A stretch of 64,000 nucleotides of DNA from Doryteuthis pealeii (GCA_023376005.1 CM042139.1:143029664-143093663), one strand, 5' to 3'. Shown: positions 11,191-25,257, numbered from the stretch's first letter. Notes: generated from the sequence alone by a model not told the origin. Program-made: numbers and translations.

Positions 11191-14185
11191 TACAGTAAAC
11201 CAATTTGTCCCTACGTGGACCCTCATCAAATCAGGGGCTAAATTAAGAATCCCACTCATTCGGATTCTCCGTAGGCAATGTCTTTGTTTGCCTTTAATTT
11301 TCAGTTGCATCCCTCTAAGAAGACAGAAATACCTCAAAGTTAGTATTTCCTACTCATGTCAGTGATATATTACTGGTGATTTATAGATGATTTTAAAGAT
11401 AAAAAGGTGGCCCAAATATTTGCCCATTAGAGAATGTTCTACTTAAGTATTGTATTCATGGTAACGTGTATTGTCATTGCCCGCCGTGTTGTGAGGAGCT
11501 AGAACTACGCTTGACAACCCCTGCTAAAAAGGAGGCCTTGGCTATGACACTACCTGCGCTAATTTTGCAGGCTCTAGTCGCTGGAGATCTAGGGAGTGTG
11601 GAGAAATCTACTATTGCCATTAACTCCAGTCTATCTACCCGGAGTGTAAGTTCTTGTTATGGTCCGAATCGTATGGTTTAAAGAATCTGTTTAAAACTTA
11701 TTGTAGTTCGATAATAACTAGTGAAAATAATCAATGTTGATATATTGGTTGAGAGGGAAAAACTTTGTCTTTGTTTTCACCTATCGGTGCGTGGGTGAAG
11801 ATTCAGGGCGGGGGTTACCTAAGCAAATAAAAGATCCGGGTTAAGTGACAATGCGGGTGTTCTGACTGAGGAAGAAGAAGGCATGTTACGAGAGTCACGA
11901 AGATTCGACATGGGCATCGTGCCGAAAGAAGCATGACCACGTAAATTTATTTAGGCATAGCGATTTTGTGTAGGTGTTGTTGCCAGAAGAGGCCGACTAC
12001 GGAGAAGGTGCATACACGTGTGTGACGTGAAGAGATGTGAAGACATGAGAGTTTCATGGGTGTTTCGGTATAAATATATAACGAGTCCGAATTTTGATCT
12101 GAGTAACCTGCCTGGAAAATTCAAGCCGAAGATAACCGACTGTCGACCTCTTTGTGTGCAATCCTAACTCTTCCTTGACCCTCTTTACTCTAACCTTTCG
12201 TCGTCGCACTTCGAGAAAATAAAGATGATAAAACTATATTATAATAATAATATTTACCAATCCTTATGCCTAGTAGGATTGGTGACGACAAGATCAATAG
12301 AGAAACCTGTGTTGAATTCAAAGTGTTTTACTTCTTCTAGATTGTCGCCTAAACCAAGGCAATAAAGAGCCCCGGCCTTACTATTTACCCAATGACTGGA
12401 AGGAAAATAAGTATGCATTGTACTTTCCAGGGTATTAGCGAGTATGTAAAATGCAAATAGCCCTTGTTCCGGGTTTTGAAGCTCGTCTTGTCGTTCCTTT
12501 GTCCTACGAACAGAAGTTACATGTTTGTTATATTTGTAATATTGAAATGTGAATACTAGTTATTCGCTGGTAGATATTTTTGCGATTTTGATCGAATGTC
12601 GTCGCCGAACCTCCTGCCCCTAATTCGCTGCATGTTTTTAGACGAGCTAGCGTCAATGCAAATGTTCCAATGCCAATCTGTGATAATTTTGCCGAGTCGT
12701 GTTTTTTATCACTTATTTGTCGGCAAATTAATGTAGCCATTTTACAAGCACCTCGTTTTAAATATGTTTTTTGTCGATTGAATTTCGAAAATCAAATTTC
12801 ATAACAATTTTCTGATTTTTGTTTTGTTTTGTGGAAATTCCACGGTCCTGCTAGTACAAATAAGAAACAAACTATACAAGGTAAATGTAAAATTAACGCG
12901 ATTTCCTAACTCTCTGGGCATGAATAAAAGTACAGGTGGGTTTGACATGCCGTTAAATTGCATTCAAATAACAGGTGAAGTATTATGCGATCGATACTTG
13001 ATAGAGGTTTTTATGCAATTGGAGATCATTAAAGATTAAAGCTCAAACGCACCTGGCTATGAACCACAGCATTTACTTCTTCTATCTGTATATCTCTTCT
13101 GTAGTTCTTGATTATTAAACCGACGAATTTCTCGACGGTATCCCTTTTTTGTTAAAGCATTCAACAGAGACGGCAAATTGTCTCATTTGCTATAGATCCA
13201 CAACAATTGACAAGAAACAACAACAATGCCTATAGGTGTTATCGCCTAGAAATGGTATACTGTCTGGTCGACAGTACAATATTCCTTGTACGCCCCATTC
13301 TTTATTACCCAGCGAGACTAAAGCGTTTCCCCCGCTCTCTCTCCACTTGAATTCTTTTGAAGCCCAATCTATGACAGTGCTGGTGGAATAATATTTACCG
13401 ATTAATCATAGCATAGTGAAACAATGCTGACTCTGATCCAGTTTTTTTGATCATTGCCCGGTACTGTATTGTTGGCATGTGAAGATGGAAGACAGCCGCT
13501 GTGAAATGACACAGTCACACCAGGACACATTATCTCGTTCTATTACCAGAGAAAGTTTGGTGTTGACGCCAAGTTAATATGTTCAGTACCATTCTTCTTT
13601 CTTGTTAATACCGTCAGTTTGGAAATCAATTTGTCATTCGGACTAAATATCATAATACTCCCATTGACAAGTCGGCGGACTTTGAATACGCTGTCCGGAT
13701 CCCTGGAAGAGGCGGGGGGAATCCATTAAAAGAGGAATTCTGGTATGACTCGATATTGCACCTGATATTATATATTACGTTTCTAGTGCGATATATGATT
13801 ATACTATATATGAGAAAAGTAAACGTGACCTCGTTGGGTCACCATTGAGCTCTGATAGATAAAGTGATCAGGGGGAGAAAGCGAATTTTGCAAACGAATT
13901 AATTTTTTTTTTTAAAGCAGCCATTCGGAGAATTAAGACATAAATCATTTAGTATATTGTGTAATAAGTGAAAATGGCCCGTCACTTACTTCACATCTGT
14001 CTGTCACTTTCATTCCTCTCTATATATTCTTGATTAACTATTACCTTTATGTATGTTTCCCTTTGAGTGTAAAGTGGTAAGATGGAGAAGTATGCGAAGT
14101 GAGAATTGTAGCTTCGCACTTCATTTGTATGTTGATATACTAAGCCAGCCGTAGCTTCTGGATGCTGCTGAATAATTAAAAAAAC

Positions 14186-15597
14186 GATTTATATTATTAT
14201 GCATATATTTATGTTATTATTTCACACCTGCGATTTTTCAACATTAGCGTTAGCTGAAGGTCTTGACTGCGAGTGGCAGCAAGTCTTTTCAGGTCTTTCA
14301 GACGTCTACTTCAAGCCGATCTTAACAGATACTTGATGTTAGTTGCATGGGGTCAGATCTTGCCTCTGAGTTCCTAATGTTAAGCATGTTTTTTCAGTTT
14401 CAGAGACATTACGATAATTGTGTAGCTGGTGTTTTTTTCACTAGAGGTCTGAGGACAGCAAATCTTCGGGGCCTTCCAAGGGGCACCAACTGACAACTGG
14501 TGTTCACCTTCTCCCTCATGGTTCAAGCAGCTTCGTTCAATTCCTGAGCCAAATGTCAAGTATAGTGTTCTATCTGTTTCGTTTACATTCATTTAGAACT
14601 CTGTTGTCCACATGAAAGGTAAAGATCTAGACTAGATAACAAGTTATTTGAGGTGATATCCCAGATAATTTCATGGAGACTCATTCCTCATGATGGTTCT
14701 GGTTTGTGCATATACCATTCTGGTAGCGATTGTCATGTTTCATTTCTGCACAATTCCAGTAGATCACCTTTCCTATTTAGTCTTCGATACTGCTTTGTGA
14801 TAAGTTTAACATTCGTTAGCGGTTATTATGTGATTACTGTCTGCTGTCATCCACACATCCTACACTTGCACTATTCGTTGTCTCTTATTGTTTTTCCTTT
14901 AGATTAAAATTGGTAATTTAATTAATATTTGTGCTGCGATTGTAAGAGATTTAGTTTCTCTCTTGAGCTTTGCTTTTCCTTGGCGCATGTCATATTCTTC
15001 CTCAGTTTTGTCGTTTGAAGTATCATACTAATAGTTTTTCTATCCCATTATAGTTTTCTATGAATTCGTGGTATTTGTTGTATCTTTCTCTATAGTTGCG
15101 ATTGTTTATTTATGGCTGATTATTGCCTTTCATTTGGCTCTTTTTTAGTAGCATTCCGTGAGGTAGCTCGAATCTTTTCACATCGTTCAATATCTTCCAA
15201 TTCAGTTGGAAGAAGTCCCTTTTCCTTCTTCTTTCTTAATAACATAGAATGTTGCTAGTAGGTCGTCTGCTTGAGTAAGATAAATAATCCTTATGTGCAT
15301 TGTCAAAAGTTGTCCATGTCCTTCGGTCCGTCTTCCGAGATCCTTTTGTTTTCCATTTGAGAATAGTCCCAGAGTATCTTACAACGGTACAGCGCTCAGG
15401 TGTGTTATGATTGTCTTGAAGGCATTTTCATGATAGGTTGAGCAGAGCTGAATTGTGGTTCATAGAGTTTCTTGTTCTTTTGACGTACTCCGTTTCTCAC
15501 TTTTCTTGTAATACCCTTCGCATTTAGTTTTGACGTGGTTTTCGCGTTTCATATTCCGAAAGTACTTGTAATTTTCCTTTTTTCGCTAAGTGTGTTA
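14186..15597 (-). pseudogene. R4/Dong-like LINE fragment (left-arm, noisy copy)
   Basis: Inverted partner of 38,262-39,580. On the minus strand the end of the LINE ORF can be aligned to the right arm, but extra and changed bases destroy the frame every few codons. For example, around 14,400-14,640 the right-arm peptide LDLARELNKLWNMREKVKPV is no longer readable. A degraded AAT-type tail lies near 14,190-14,220. Confidence 0.5.
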
Positions 15598-15990
15598 TTA
15601 TTTTATTATTATTATTATTTATTATTATTATTAAATTATTATATAATTTAATTAATTATTATTTCTGGTTAGCATTAGCTGGTCGATTCACATAGAGTGA
15701 ACTGAAGTCCTGCCTCTCATGGTTCCAAGCATCCTTCTGAGTATTACTTAGGCCGACTAAACAATTGCTGGTAGTTTGGATGCGTCTTCGATATTCTGCC
15801 ACTGGTTTCCATTCACCAGACCCTTTTTCCAAACCCTTGCGACCTGTTCCAAGGACCGACCATTTTACACTGAGTACGACCTTTTTCATGCTTTAACAGT
15901 TTTTTTCAATTCTCTGTCAAGGTCCAAATAGTTGTTGTAGTCTTTTTCGGTTTTCTTGTCATTTTCACTCGTGATCCACCAGGACGAGCT
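15598..15990 (-). pseudogene. R4/Dong-like LINE 3' end with AAT tail (left-arm copy)
   Basis: Inverted partner of 37,865-38,261. The (ATT)n run at 15,600-15,660 is the AAT tail read on the other strand. Pieces such as VVLSVKWSVLGTG and GLEKGSGEW can be read on the minus strand between indels. Confidence 0.5.
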
Positions 15991-16628
15991 AAAATCCACG
16001 AAATGGATAGTTACTTGAAACCGATATAATAGGAATAGTTACTTGAATCAATTAATTTTTTACGAATGATTATTATCATTGTTACTGAAACGTATAATTA
16101 CTTGAAAAGAAGTGTCTTTAGCATTAAACAACCCAACAATGGTAATAAGTAATAAAACCAACCCAGCGAATATAGTTAAACAATCCCGAAACACATCATT
16201 TCAAAGATGAAAAACCCATTAGTGCGGTAGTCATCGAGATAAGCGCTCGGATTAGTGGCATTCTCATCATTTATGTATGACGCAACAATTGTTGGACATG
16301 ATTGTGATGTAGTTTTCATCTGAAACTGGATTTTTATTATCTAGTTTACAATCCTGCATATTCACTAAACACGAAACCAATAGAAAGTGAAATAGTAACG
16401 AAATATGACTGAATAAATAAAACTGAAAATTGAGGAATTTACAAATATTATTCAAATGATAACATATTTTGCCTGTATACTATCATCAGATACAACAAAA
16501 TTGACATAAATCGTCATAGAAAACAAAACACCTGGGCATTAGTTGCTTTAGCAGCTATTTGCATTCAAAATTTAAATATTAAAAAATATGTGATTATAAG
16601 AATTACTGGGTATTAGTTCAAAATTAAC

Positions 16629-16767
16629 ATCGTAACAATTTATTGAATGCAGAAATGCAGCACATCAGACATGAACAAAACCATTGTTATTACTGTAATT
16701 ATAATAAACTTGTATTTCCTCATGTCGATGCTGATGAATTTGTGCAGTTGAATAAATTGTTACGATG
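16629..16767. repeat. About 140-bp imperfect palindrome (left-arm copy)
   Basis: The ends pair as CATCGTAACAATTTATT with AATAAATTGTTACGATG. Further inside, CATCAGACATGA pairs loosely with TCATGTCGATGCTGATG. The whole unit could form one long hairpin. The partner is at 37,099-37,243. It looks like a small MITE-like or hairpin repeat; no coding content. Confidence 0.6.
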
Positions 16768-16920
16768 AAGCAAACTTAAAGCTTTTCCTTCATTTAATTC
16801 TCTATATGCTCTGTCCGTCCACATACTGGTACTAGCCACATCGAGCTCTCACTGTAGTTAACCTGTATCGCTACAGTTGAACTCCACATGAAACGATCCT
16901 CATTACCATAATAGTAATAT

Positions 16921-17191
16921 ATCATCATCATCATCAATGTCGCGCTGTTAGCACGGATATCCATGACAGTCTCTCCCATCCGTCCCTATCTCATTCTCGG
17001 AGGTCCTCTATGCAGCATCCTGTAATCCACACAGAGCTGATCAATGTACGTCTTGCTGGTCGGCCCACCATCGCGTGCCCATGTGTTGGCTTCCACAGGA
17101 AGACGTCGTCCCTTGCTTCTCCAGCAGTGTCCCGCGTATCTTGTCCGTCTTACTCGGATGGTTTGGGTGATATGTGGCAGGTGGCCGTACA

Positions 17192-17195
<4 letters not shown>
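16921..17195 (-). pseudogene. RTE-type LINE 3' end (left-arm copy)
   Basis: On the minus strand it reads MYGHLPHITQTIRVRRTRYA, GHCWRSKG, then, after a frame break, SKTYIDQLCVD, and a short (GAT)n tail at 16,921-16,936. It is the slightly more damaged inverted partner of 36,657-36,947. A pure (TA)n tract at 17,197-17,239 sits at its 5' truncation point. Confidence 0.7.
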
Positions 17196-17241
<46 letters not shown>

Positions 17242-18479
17242 AGGACTTGTGCGAGGGTGTGTGAAGTGCATAATCTTCACAAACCTTTGTTTCGGGACCA
17301 TAAATGTGCGTAAGGAATGTTTTATGTGAATTTCTATATTATTTATTCAATTATAATGATTACTACCACTCAAACACAGCGTCCCTTATATTGTTTCTTG
17401 GAGAGATTTCTCCAACTTAAAATATCATACACCACAATTTACAGTAAAGATGTATATATTTATCATTATCAAGAGCGCCACTGAGAGCGCTACAGTCTTC
17501 CCCCATCAATTAAGTGTTAATGAAAAGAAGCAGTATAATTATAACGAGAACATATTAGAACGTATAAGGAGAAATAGAAAGAAGTTAGAGAAATGTTAAT
17601 GGGAAAACCGCGAGAACCTGCGAGAGCACGAATCTTAGGCAACAATAAAAGTAGATAGAAAGCTATTTCGTGTGAATTTCGTTTTCCACAAACCGTCATT
17701 GATTTTTCATTGTTATTTGTAACTTTTCCTTTAACTGATCACGAAAAAGAAAACGAAAAAGGAAAAAGAAAAAAAAAGTTTAAGAAAGAGTTTCAGTTTG
17801 CAAAGTGTGCTGTCTTTTGTTGTTCTTGGTTTTGGCAGCCTTGGTGGGAAAAAGGGAATAAAACGCGCCCAGAGTTATGAAGTGTAAAGAAGACGAAAGT
17901 GTGAGTTTATATCGGTACGTAGCAAGGTGAAGGGGATGTGTCAGGGAATAGAGAGGAATGCGTAATTAAGATGAAAGCAATGTTTTGGGAGATGAACAAA
18001 TACCAACGCACGTCAGTAAGTCCGTAGTCTCATAATAAAAAGGCAAGTATTTCACATAACAAATATTTATTTTTCAATATAACTTATTTCCTTGTCAGTG
18101 CAATTTATTTAGTGGGGGATTTTTAATCAGATAGATCATTATACATCAAAATTTATTGCATAGTGAAATTTTAAAATAAACATCTATATATAATATATAT
18201 TCAGTGTTTGTTTGTCTGTAACCGAAACTACCCTACTGCCTACGTCCCATTACCCTCAGGAATTACTTAAGTTTATCAATTGGTACTTAATTTATTGTCA
18301 AAATCATTAATACATAGAATACAGAACAACACTGTATTATATATTGTATACAATAGTACCCGGTCATCGTTAGTGGAATGAGAACAATCTACCCCAATGG
18401 ATTAAATAAAGGATTCGGTTCGAAGTTCCGTAAAAGCTCCTGATTATGATATGAATACCACGTGTTCGACAAGAAAAAT

Positions 18480-18520
18480 CTGAAGAAGGCCGGAGGGCAC
18501 ATATGCTGAAACGTTTGTGT
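18480..18520 (+). ncRNA. Hammerhead-like motif (degenerate)
   Basis: CTGAAGA at 18,480-18,486 is followed by a short possible helix (AG[G]C with GCT, one bulged G) and then GAAACG at 18,508, the order of a hammerhead core (CUGANGA, helix II, GAAA). Helix I pairing is not evident. It resembles the hammerhead motifs reported in Penelope-like elements, but no Penelope coding sequence is visible nearby. The inverted partner is at 35,345-35,394 minus. Confidence 0.3.
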
Positions 18521-19546
18521 ATATATAACAATATATTTGAGAACAACAGTCCGAAAAAACTAAATAATACAAAATTATCATACTTATCTAAAAAAAATTC
18601 AGACAAATAACAATGTCAATTGTTCAGCGGATTACTGTCGATTTTGAATTCAGAGTCTCCTTTCTCCTGGACTGGTTGCCGTACAAAGGCTAAATATTAC
18701 ATAATAAATGACATAGCCTAAATTTTTGTAATAAGTGTAGTTAGAAATTTAGAATTAACGGTATACTGTGGAAAATTCAGTTCATAGAATTTTATTGGCA
18801 AGCTTTGAATCCAGGGGCATCCGAGTGGTGTCGCAGTTAAAGCACGTTAGCCGCTACGCAACGGATACTTCCCCACGACATCCTACCCGTAGCAGAGAGT
18901 TTGGGTAAAAACATACATATCTCATGCGGCTTTTTTCTCTACCCAGTATTTAGTTTGACGGCTACACGTATCTCGAGGAACATGCTTAAAATAACGAGAC
19001 ATTCCGATTTTAAGTTTTGAAATTCTTTTAAAAATATAAATAAAATTGTTTACACTCACTACCTTTCACAGAGGCAATTGGTATGTTATCTGTCATTTCA
19101 ACAAACTCATGATTGCCGAACTCATTACCTCATAAAGCCACAGGCGTATCCCCGCTTCGGGTTCACGCATGCGCAAAGCAACGCACGATTTCAAGGCAAA
19201 AAAAAGGAAAAAGAGCGTGATGTCAAGAAAAACAATTGTGAAAGAGAAACATCGAAAAAACGAGATAAGATGAATGCTTGGAAGAGCACAAGGAGGGTAA
19301 GGGGTATTCAGTTAAAGAGAGAATGTATAGCAAAAGATGTAAAAAAAAAAAAAATAAGAATGAAGTTAGATGTGAGAGAGAAAAATGGCAAAAAGGTTTT
19401 AGTGATTCGTTAAAAGGAAGAAGGAAAAAAACATCAACATAATATGGTCATAGGTTCGGATGTACACAAAGCAAGCTGTATGTTTGTCACGAACTCTTGA
19501 ATACTCTCTTACACAACAATAAGTGCACACCGGCACACACACGATC

Positions 19547-19561
19547 ATCATCATCCCCATC

Positions 19562-19592
<31 letters not shown>

Positions 19593-19853
19593 CTATCACC
19601 ATCATCACCATCATCATCCTCACCATCATCATCATTATCATCCCTTCATCATCACCACCATTATCACCATCATCATCACCATCACCATCATCACATACCA
19701 ATCATCATCATCATCATCATCATCATCCCATCATCATCATCATCATCATCATCATCCCCTTCATCATCATCATCACCATCAATCACACATCAATCACCAT
19801 CATCCATCATCACCATCATCAACCATCATCATCATCATCATCATCATCATATC
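19547..19853. repeat. (CAT)n satellite, about 300 bp (left-arm copy)
   Basis: An imperfect run of CAT/CAC trinucleotides, matched by the (GAT)n run at 34,003-34,303. Long S-, H- and I-rich open frames across it are translations of the repeat and not genes. Interruptions differ between the two arms. Confidence 0.9.
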
Positions 19854-20219
19854 ATCAAGTACCGGGACTACCCTCTCACCATCCCTCGCTATAGCTTGTA
19901 TTTAATGGCATATGTTAGATTTTTCATTACTTCATGTATATTAATTCGGAGAGATACTTTTTTTATATATATTTCTAATTTCCTAATGACACATCAACCT
20001 TTGTGGGCTATTTAATGCCAAATCTTGTTTATTTTATCTATGATTTGTATGCGAATAGTTTTGGAAGTAAGTATTTTTTGTTTGGTATGTTTTATGAACA
20101 AGTAGAAACCATTTTCATTGACTTGTGTGTATTAATAAACTGTAGAAATCATTTTCATTCCCGTCCGTGTGTTAATAAATTAGAAGAAATCACTTTACAC
20201 TTATTGATAAACTGGTAGT

Positions 20220-20580
20220 TGACCCACAGTCAAACGCCTTCTAGCAGCTTTAAGATAAAAAAAAAGGTTTGGGTATTGTTTGCCATAAAGCAATTTGAAG
20301 AATATAATTGCTAGGGCTTGACATGACCAGCCGATTGATTGGGTCGGGCCTCTTTGACCGCACTAGCATAATCAAGGATTGAATGGGATGTTGCAGTCAC
20401 GTGAACACTCTGTACACGATCACGGACCATTAGGATCCCTTCCACAGGAATTAAGTGTTTGTCATCCACAGCCAACAGATGGTCCAAGGGAGGGGGGTGC
20501 TTACATCTCTATAGAGGGGCAGTCGGCGTATTCAATTGTCCCAGCTGACAGAGCGGATGACTCGGAAACTTAGTACTCTG
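20220..20580. repeat. Dispersed repeat with CTTGACATGACCAGCCGATT block (left-arm copy)
   Basis: The block around GCTAGGGCTTGACATGACC, then a G-rich stretch and a 3' part with CTTCCACAGGAATTAAG, has its inverted partner at 33,280-33,640. Related blocks lie at 3,550-3,700 and 49,500-49,690 (CTAGAAGGCGGTGGCTGCGG, TTGACGTGACCAGCCGATTG). It is therefore a dispersed family and not only an arm duplicate. Open frames here are chance. Confidence 0.55.
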
Positions 20581-22689
20581 TCTGGGCCCAATTTATGCGT
20601 CAAAAAATATGTTTTAGATAAATGAAGTGTTCACAACCTGTTTAAAATGGTTGTTAAAGATATAATTTTGTACCATATATAATTGAGTACATTAATTGTA
20701 ATCTTTGCCTACTTTAAGCAGCTCACAGCGCTTCCCACCACACCCAAGCAATATACAAAGTGATGGCTAGTTCATTATAATTGAGCAGAAAGACTCAGAT
20801 TACAATAATAGGGGTTTATTTGAATAGAATGAGCTCTGAGGTGAATAGGTAGTGAACTTTGAAATATCCCATCATACAGGTAAAAGTAAATTTGTCATTT
20901 GATATAACGAAAAAACTTGCCTATCTAGGGTAATGAAACCTTCGTCTCCTTCAAAAATATTCTCCTTGTGGACCTCACAAACTTATCTCAGTAGATTCCA
21001 ACTGATGTACATAAAGGCATCGACAAATCTTAGCCACAATCCTACCAAATAGCCCCCAACTGATCCGGGTTGTAGTATTGTTGAGGCTTACGTCCCTGTG
21101 TCAAAAGAGATATGTTTCAGATAATGAAATGTTACCAGTTTTAAATTCTTGTGAGATACAGTTTTGTATTATATATAACTAGCAGGACCTGTGGATATAA
21201 CACAGTATGATAATTTGATTATTAACAACGTTTTCATATGTTTACTTAAGAGCTATTGCTAAATAGTTCAATATGTAAATGTATAATAATCTTGATTTAG
21301 CTCACTCTTACTCTTTTTTCTTTCTTTCCTTCATTTCATCTTTCATTATATTCGATTGAAACAGATTAGCCTTATCGCTTCGGCGCGCTCACCTCCTCTC
21401 GCTTATTTCCCCTACTCTCTTTCTTTCTTATTACATTTTTTCAGTGTAGTATGTCAATTTTATCCCATTATTTTTTATAATTAAAAAGGAATGATCCATT
21501 ATTTAGCTGAGGTGACGACACCCATAAGAAATAAGAATTCGGCAATTAAGCGACACCAGATAATTAGGATTTACATTTTTGCATTTCATCTTGAACGATT
21601 TGGACAGTCTCATTTTTAATCAGAGGGTGTTGTAGGATGATAACGGTCGGAAGATTAAGGAACTAGAGCATTAATATATAGATTGAAAACAATAATTGTT
21701 TAAATCGACTTTGGTATAAATAACCTAACAAGGGTTGATATGTCAATAAAACAAAAAACAAAACAAAACAGAAAAATCAACAAAAATCTATAAAATATAC
21801 TCGCCGATAGAAACAAACAAACAAGAAAAAGAATTTATTTATTTATGTAAAATTATTCAGCCATTTAATATTAATGAAAAGTTCCTATCTAGGAAATGTC
21901 ACCTTAATCTCCTTCAAAATATTCTCCTTGTGACTCCACACATCCGAGTATTCATTAGAATTAAAAAAAGTAAATAATCATCTTTTGGTTTAGTTTTGGT
22001 TTAGTTTCTTTGTTTAATAGCATATCAACCTTCGTGTGTTATTTAATGCCAACACCGTCCTCACAGAAGAACAGTAGTGGTACTATTTAATCCATAGCTG
22101 GGGATGAGAGTGTTCATACCTTTGCCAAGAGTATTTATCCGAAAGTGAACATAATAGCGTGCCTGTAGTTCGAACTCGGTTACTAGGATGTCGCAGTCCA
22201 GCATGCTAGCCACTACGCCTCTCTAATCATCTTTTGCAGTCACCATCAAATGCCTCGTTCTAATCCCGGTCTGAAAAACAAAACAAAACAACAACAAACA
22301 AACAATAAAACAACAAAAAACAAACCAAACCTTGAGAAGATGGGAAGTGGAAGATGCGATTGAGCAGTTCAAAAATTCCTGGATACTTTCCAAAAAGTCC
22401 GTGAAATCTCCAAATCTTCTAACTGTCACGGACTCACCTTGATTACAACCCGCACTCGTTAAGCATTTTCGGCTGTTCTGCTTGTTAAGGGCCTTCCAGA
22501 ACAGGTATCGTTTTTTTTTTAATTTTAGGCCAAGCTGGAAGCACCATGACCAACATTCTATCAAGGTTTCACTCATTAAGTCATCCCTAATCATTCGACT
22601 ACTTTTAGTTTTTAATCATACAAATGCGATAAAACGGAGATAACTAATAAAATATTAATTGGATACTTCACTTTTTCCTAAATAGAAGC

Positions 22690-23122
22690 ACCGATATAGT
22701 AATGGACACCTATTATAACTGTACAAGGATGATGCGAGCGGTCTTGAATAAATCCTGGAAGCAGTACCCCACAAAAGATCAGCTGTACAGTGTACAGCCA
22801 CATACCTCTTATCATACAAACCATCAGAGTTAGACAAACAAGACATTGAATTATTAAATGAGAACACTCCCATCCTTCTTAAATAGAAGCACCAATATAA
22901 CAATGGAGAGCTACATTCATAAGTGACGTATCCTATGGGCACCAGGCACCCGGACGTACCAGTGTGGGTCGGCCAGCAAAACCTTCATCGATCAGCTCTG
23001 CACGGATTCTCGATGTGCAGAGGGCCTTCCAGGAGCGAGGACCGATATCGACCGATGACGAGAATGAGTTGTGGAAAACGTGCATATGATGTTGATGTTG
23101 ATTGTTGTTGTTGTTGTTGTTG

Positions 23123-23153
<31 letters not shown>

Positions 23154-23155
23154 CT
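22690..23155 (+). pseudogene. RTE-type LINE end (copy B of the 1,495-1,965 fragment)
   Basis: On the plus strand the sequence around 22,722-22,800 reads as TRMMRAVLNKSWKQYPTKDQLY. It is followed by frame-broken fragments and then by (GTT)n(GAT)n at 23,099-23,152, the 3' tail. Same structure and damage as in copies A and C. Confidence 0.6.
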
Positions 23156-23159
23156 ATTA

Positions 23160-23655
23160 CAAAAGTTTGCGGGCATTCGTCATCATCATGTCGGGGAATT
23201 GCACGGATATCCATGACGATCTCTCGCCAAACCCTCCCTATATTCATCGACTCTGGGAGCTCCTCCGCGCAGCATCCAGCATCCTTACATAGCTGGTCAA
23301 TGTAGTCCTGGTTGGGCGGCCTACGTTAGCATGTCCATTGCGTTGGCCTCCACAGTAGTACGTCGCTACGAGCTCGTCCCTTGCTTCTCCAGCAGTGCCC
23401 TGCATGCCTGCTCTCCTTACTCGTATGGTTTGTGATATGGGAGGCAGGTGGCCATACAGCTGCTTCTTGTGGGGTGCTGTTTCACGACTTATTCAGGACT
23501 GCTCGCAGCATTTCTTGTGCAGCTCCCATCTAGCTTATTCTCAAGGCGCTTCGTTAGGGTCCAGGTGGTACAGCCATACAGCAGTACTGATATGACCACA
23601 GTGGAAGAATCGTCTTTAGCTTGTCAGGGAGGTCAGATTTCCATACGACTGATAG
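23160..23655 (-). pseudogene. RTE-type LINE end (copy B of the 983-1,470 fragment)
   Basis: On the minus strand the same C-terminal RTE peptide series is found as in copy C, with single-base frame breaks at other places than in copy A. It converges with the plus-strand fragment at 22,690-23,155. Confidence 0.7.
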
Positions 23656-25257
23656 TTTATTGAATAGTTTATATTATCAGTTTTTGCTTTCTTTCATTCC
23701 AAAGTCTTAAAAATCTCAATAACTACAACAACAAACAAGCAAAAGAAAACGGCATGAAAAGCAAAAAAAAAAAACAAAAAAAAAAGAAAGAAGAAAAAAA
23801 GATCATTCACCTACTTTTAGTTTTTAATCATACAATTTCTTTATATAACGGAGATGATTATGAATATTAATTAGATTACTTCCCTCCCAAATAGAAGCAC
23901 TGATATAATAATGGACAGCTGTTACAACAGGTTAGAGTCTTATAGTAGTTTATATTACCATTTTTCTTGCTTTGTTTCATTCCAAAGTCTTAAAATATCC
24001 CCCAAATTACAACAAATAGAAAGATAAACAGCACAAAAGGAAACAAAAACAAACAAACAAAAAAAACAACCCCCTCCCACTAAAAAAGCCAAGTTCTGAA
24101 TTGCGGTGGCGTATCTTTAAATTGCTTCGTCTTGTAATGTATTCAACCGTATTTGAAACATTTAGGTTGATTAACAAAGGTGATGAAGTAGCAATGGTTC
24201 GCAGAATCGATTTCTTCTGAGAGGAAAACCAACAGTCAAAAGGTGATGCGAAATTTGATGGGGATTTTACACGAGAAAGAAATACGTTTCTAACTGGATG
24301 AGCCGTTCCTGTGAAAACACTAATGACTTTCACATATGAGCAGTAATTTCTGTTGTCTTTATGATCGTTATCAAATAGAAAGTATTGATCATAAGTATTT
24401 GAACAGGTAGTACAAATTCTGTTTTTATTTTTATATATATATATATATATATTATCCTTTTATTTTCATTTTGAAGGCTGTTAAAGATTTTTGCGTAGGT
24501 AGGAACCTAAACTAAGTTACTAGTTTGGCAACTAGTCAAAATAGCAAATGATGATTTTCTTTTTTATTACCTTAATTGTTCTTTAACAAGATTTGATGAG
24601 AATTTAATCTTTATTTTCTTTATGAATCTAATTCAACTAGTAAATATATGCACCCCCGGGTGCAAGTATTTAAGTTTTAATGTGATAAAATATATTAAAT
24701 TAGAAAGGCTAATAGAACATCTTTGAAACTTACACTTCCATCACTCCCGTGTTTCATTGCTAAATTTTCCTAATTTAACTATTAGTTAAAATAGTAAATA
24801 AAGAATAAAATGACAGTTATATCTTTTTGTTAATGGATTCTTTTAAGATTTATTCCCGGATTTTTTACTCATATTCATTAAGATAAGACCAAATAATTAG
24901 AAATCAATCATACTATGCACATATTTATCAAAAATCAATTTTTTAATATCAATATGCAAATTAGCCTTCATTTTTCGCACTGTAAACCGCTATTTTGTTG
25001 TATATATAAATAAAAATGCATGTTATTAGTATGTAGATGTGGTCAACAATATTAATAATGTAAAACGATTTGATAATATTGAGGTGTGAATAAAGATAAA
25101 ACCATGGAGAAGTGACGTGAAGGGAATTGTGACTTGATTAGTAATATAGTTTCGGTTACAGAAAGACAAACACACAATCCCCATTATAATAAGATTAGGA
25201 GGACCTTAAAAAAATGTATCATTTAGAATCACAATTTTTATCTAGGGAGTAATAACT

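Larger units (their letters stand above)
21550..24639 (-). repeat. Copy B (inverted) of the 3.1-kb segment
   Basis: Reverse complement of 1-3,073 and of 29,199-32,304. It is part of the left arm. It contains, inverted, the SINE (22,015-22,235), the two converging RTE ends (22,690-23,655) and the unknown open frame (24,007-24,333). Confidence 0.95.

Noticed and set aside
10897..11337. 146-codon minus-strand frame
   Set aside because: Lies across a SINE in the noisy left arm; the right-arm partner does not keep the frame.
19497..20015. 172-codon frame rich in S and H (and reverse-strand M/V-rich frames)
   Set aside because: A direct translation of the (CAT)n satellite; no stops because of the repeat, not because of coding.
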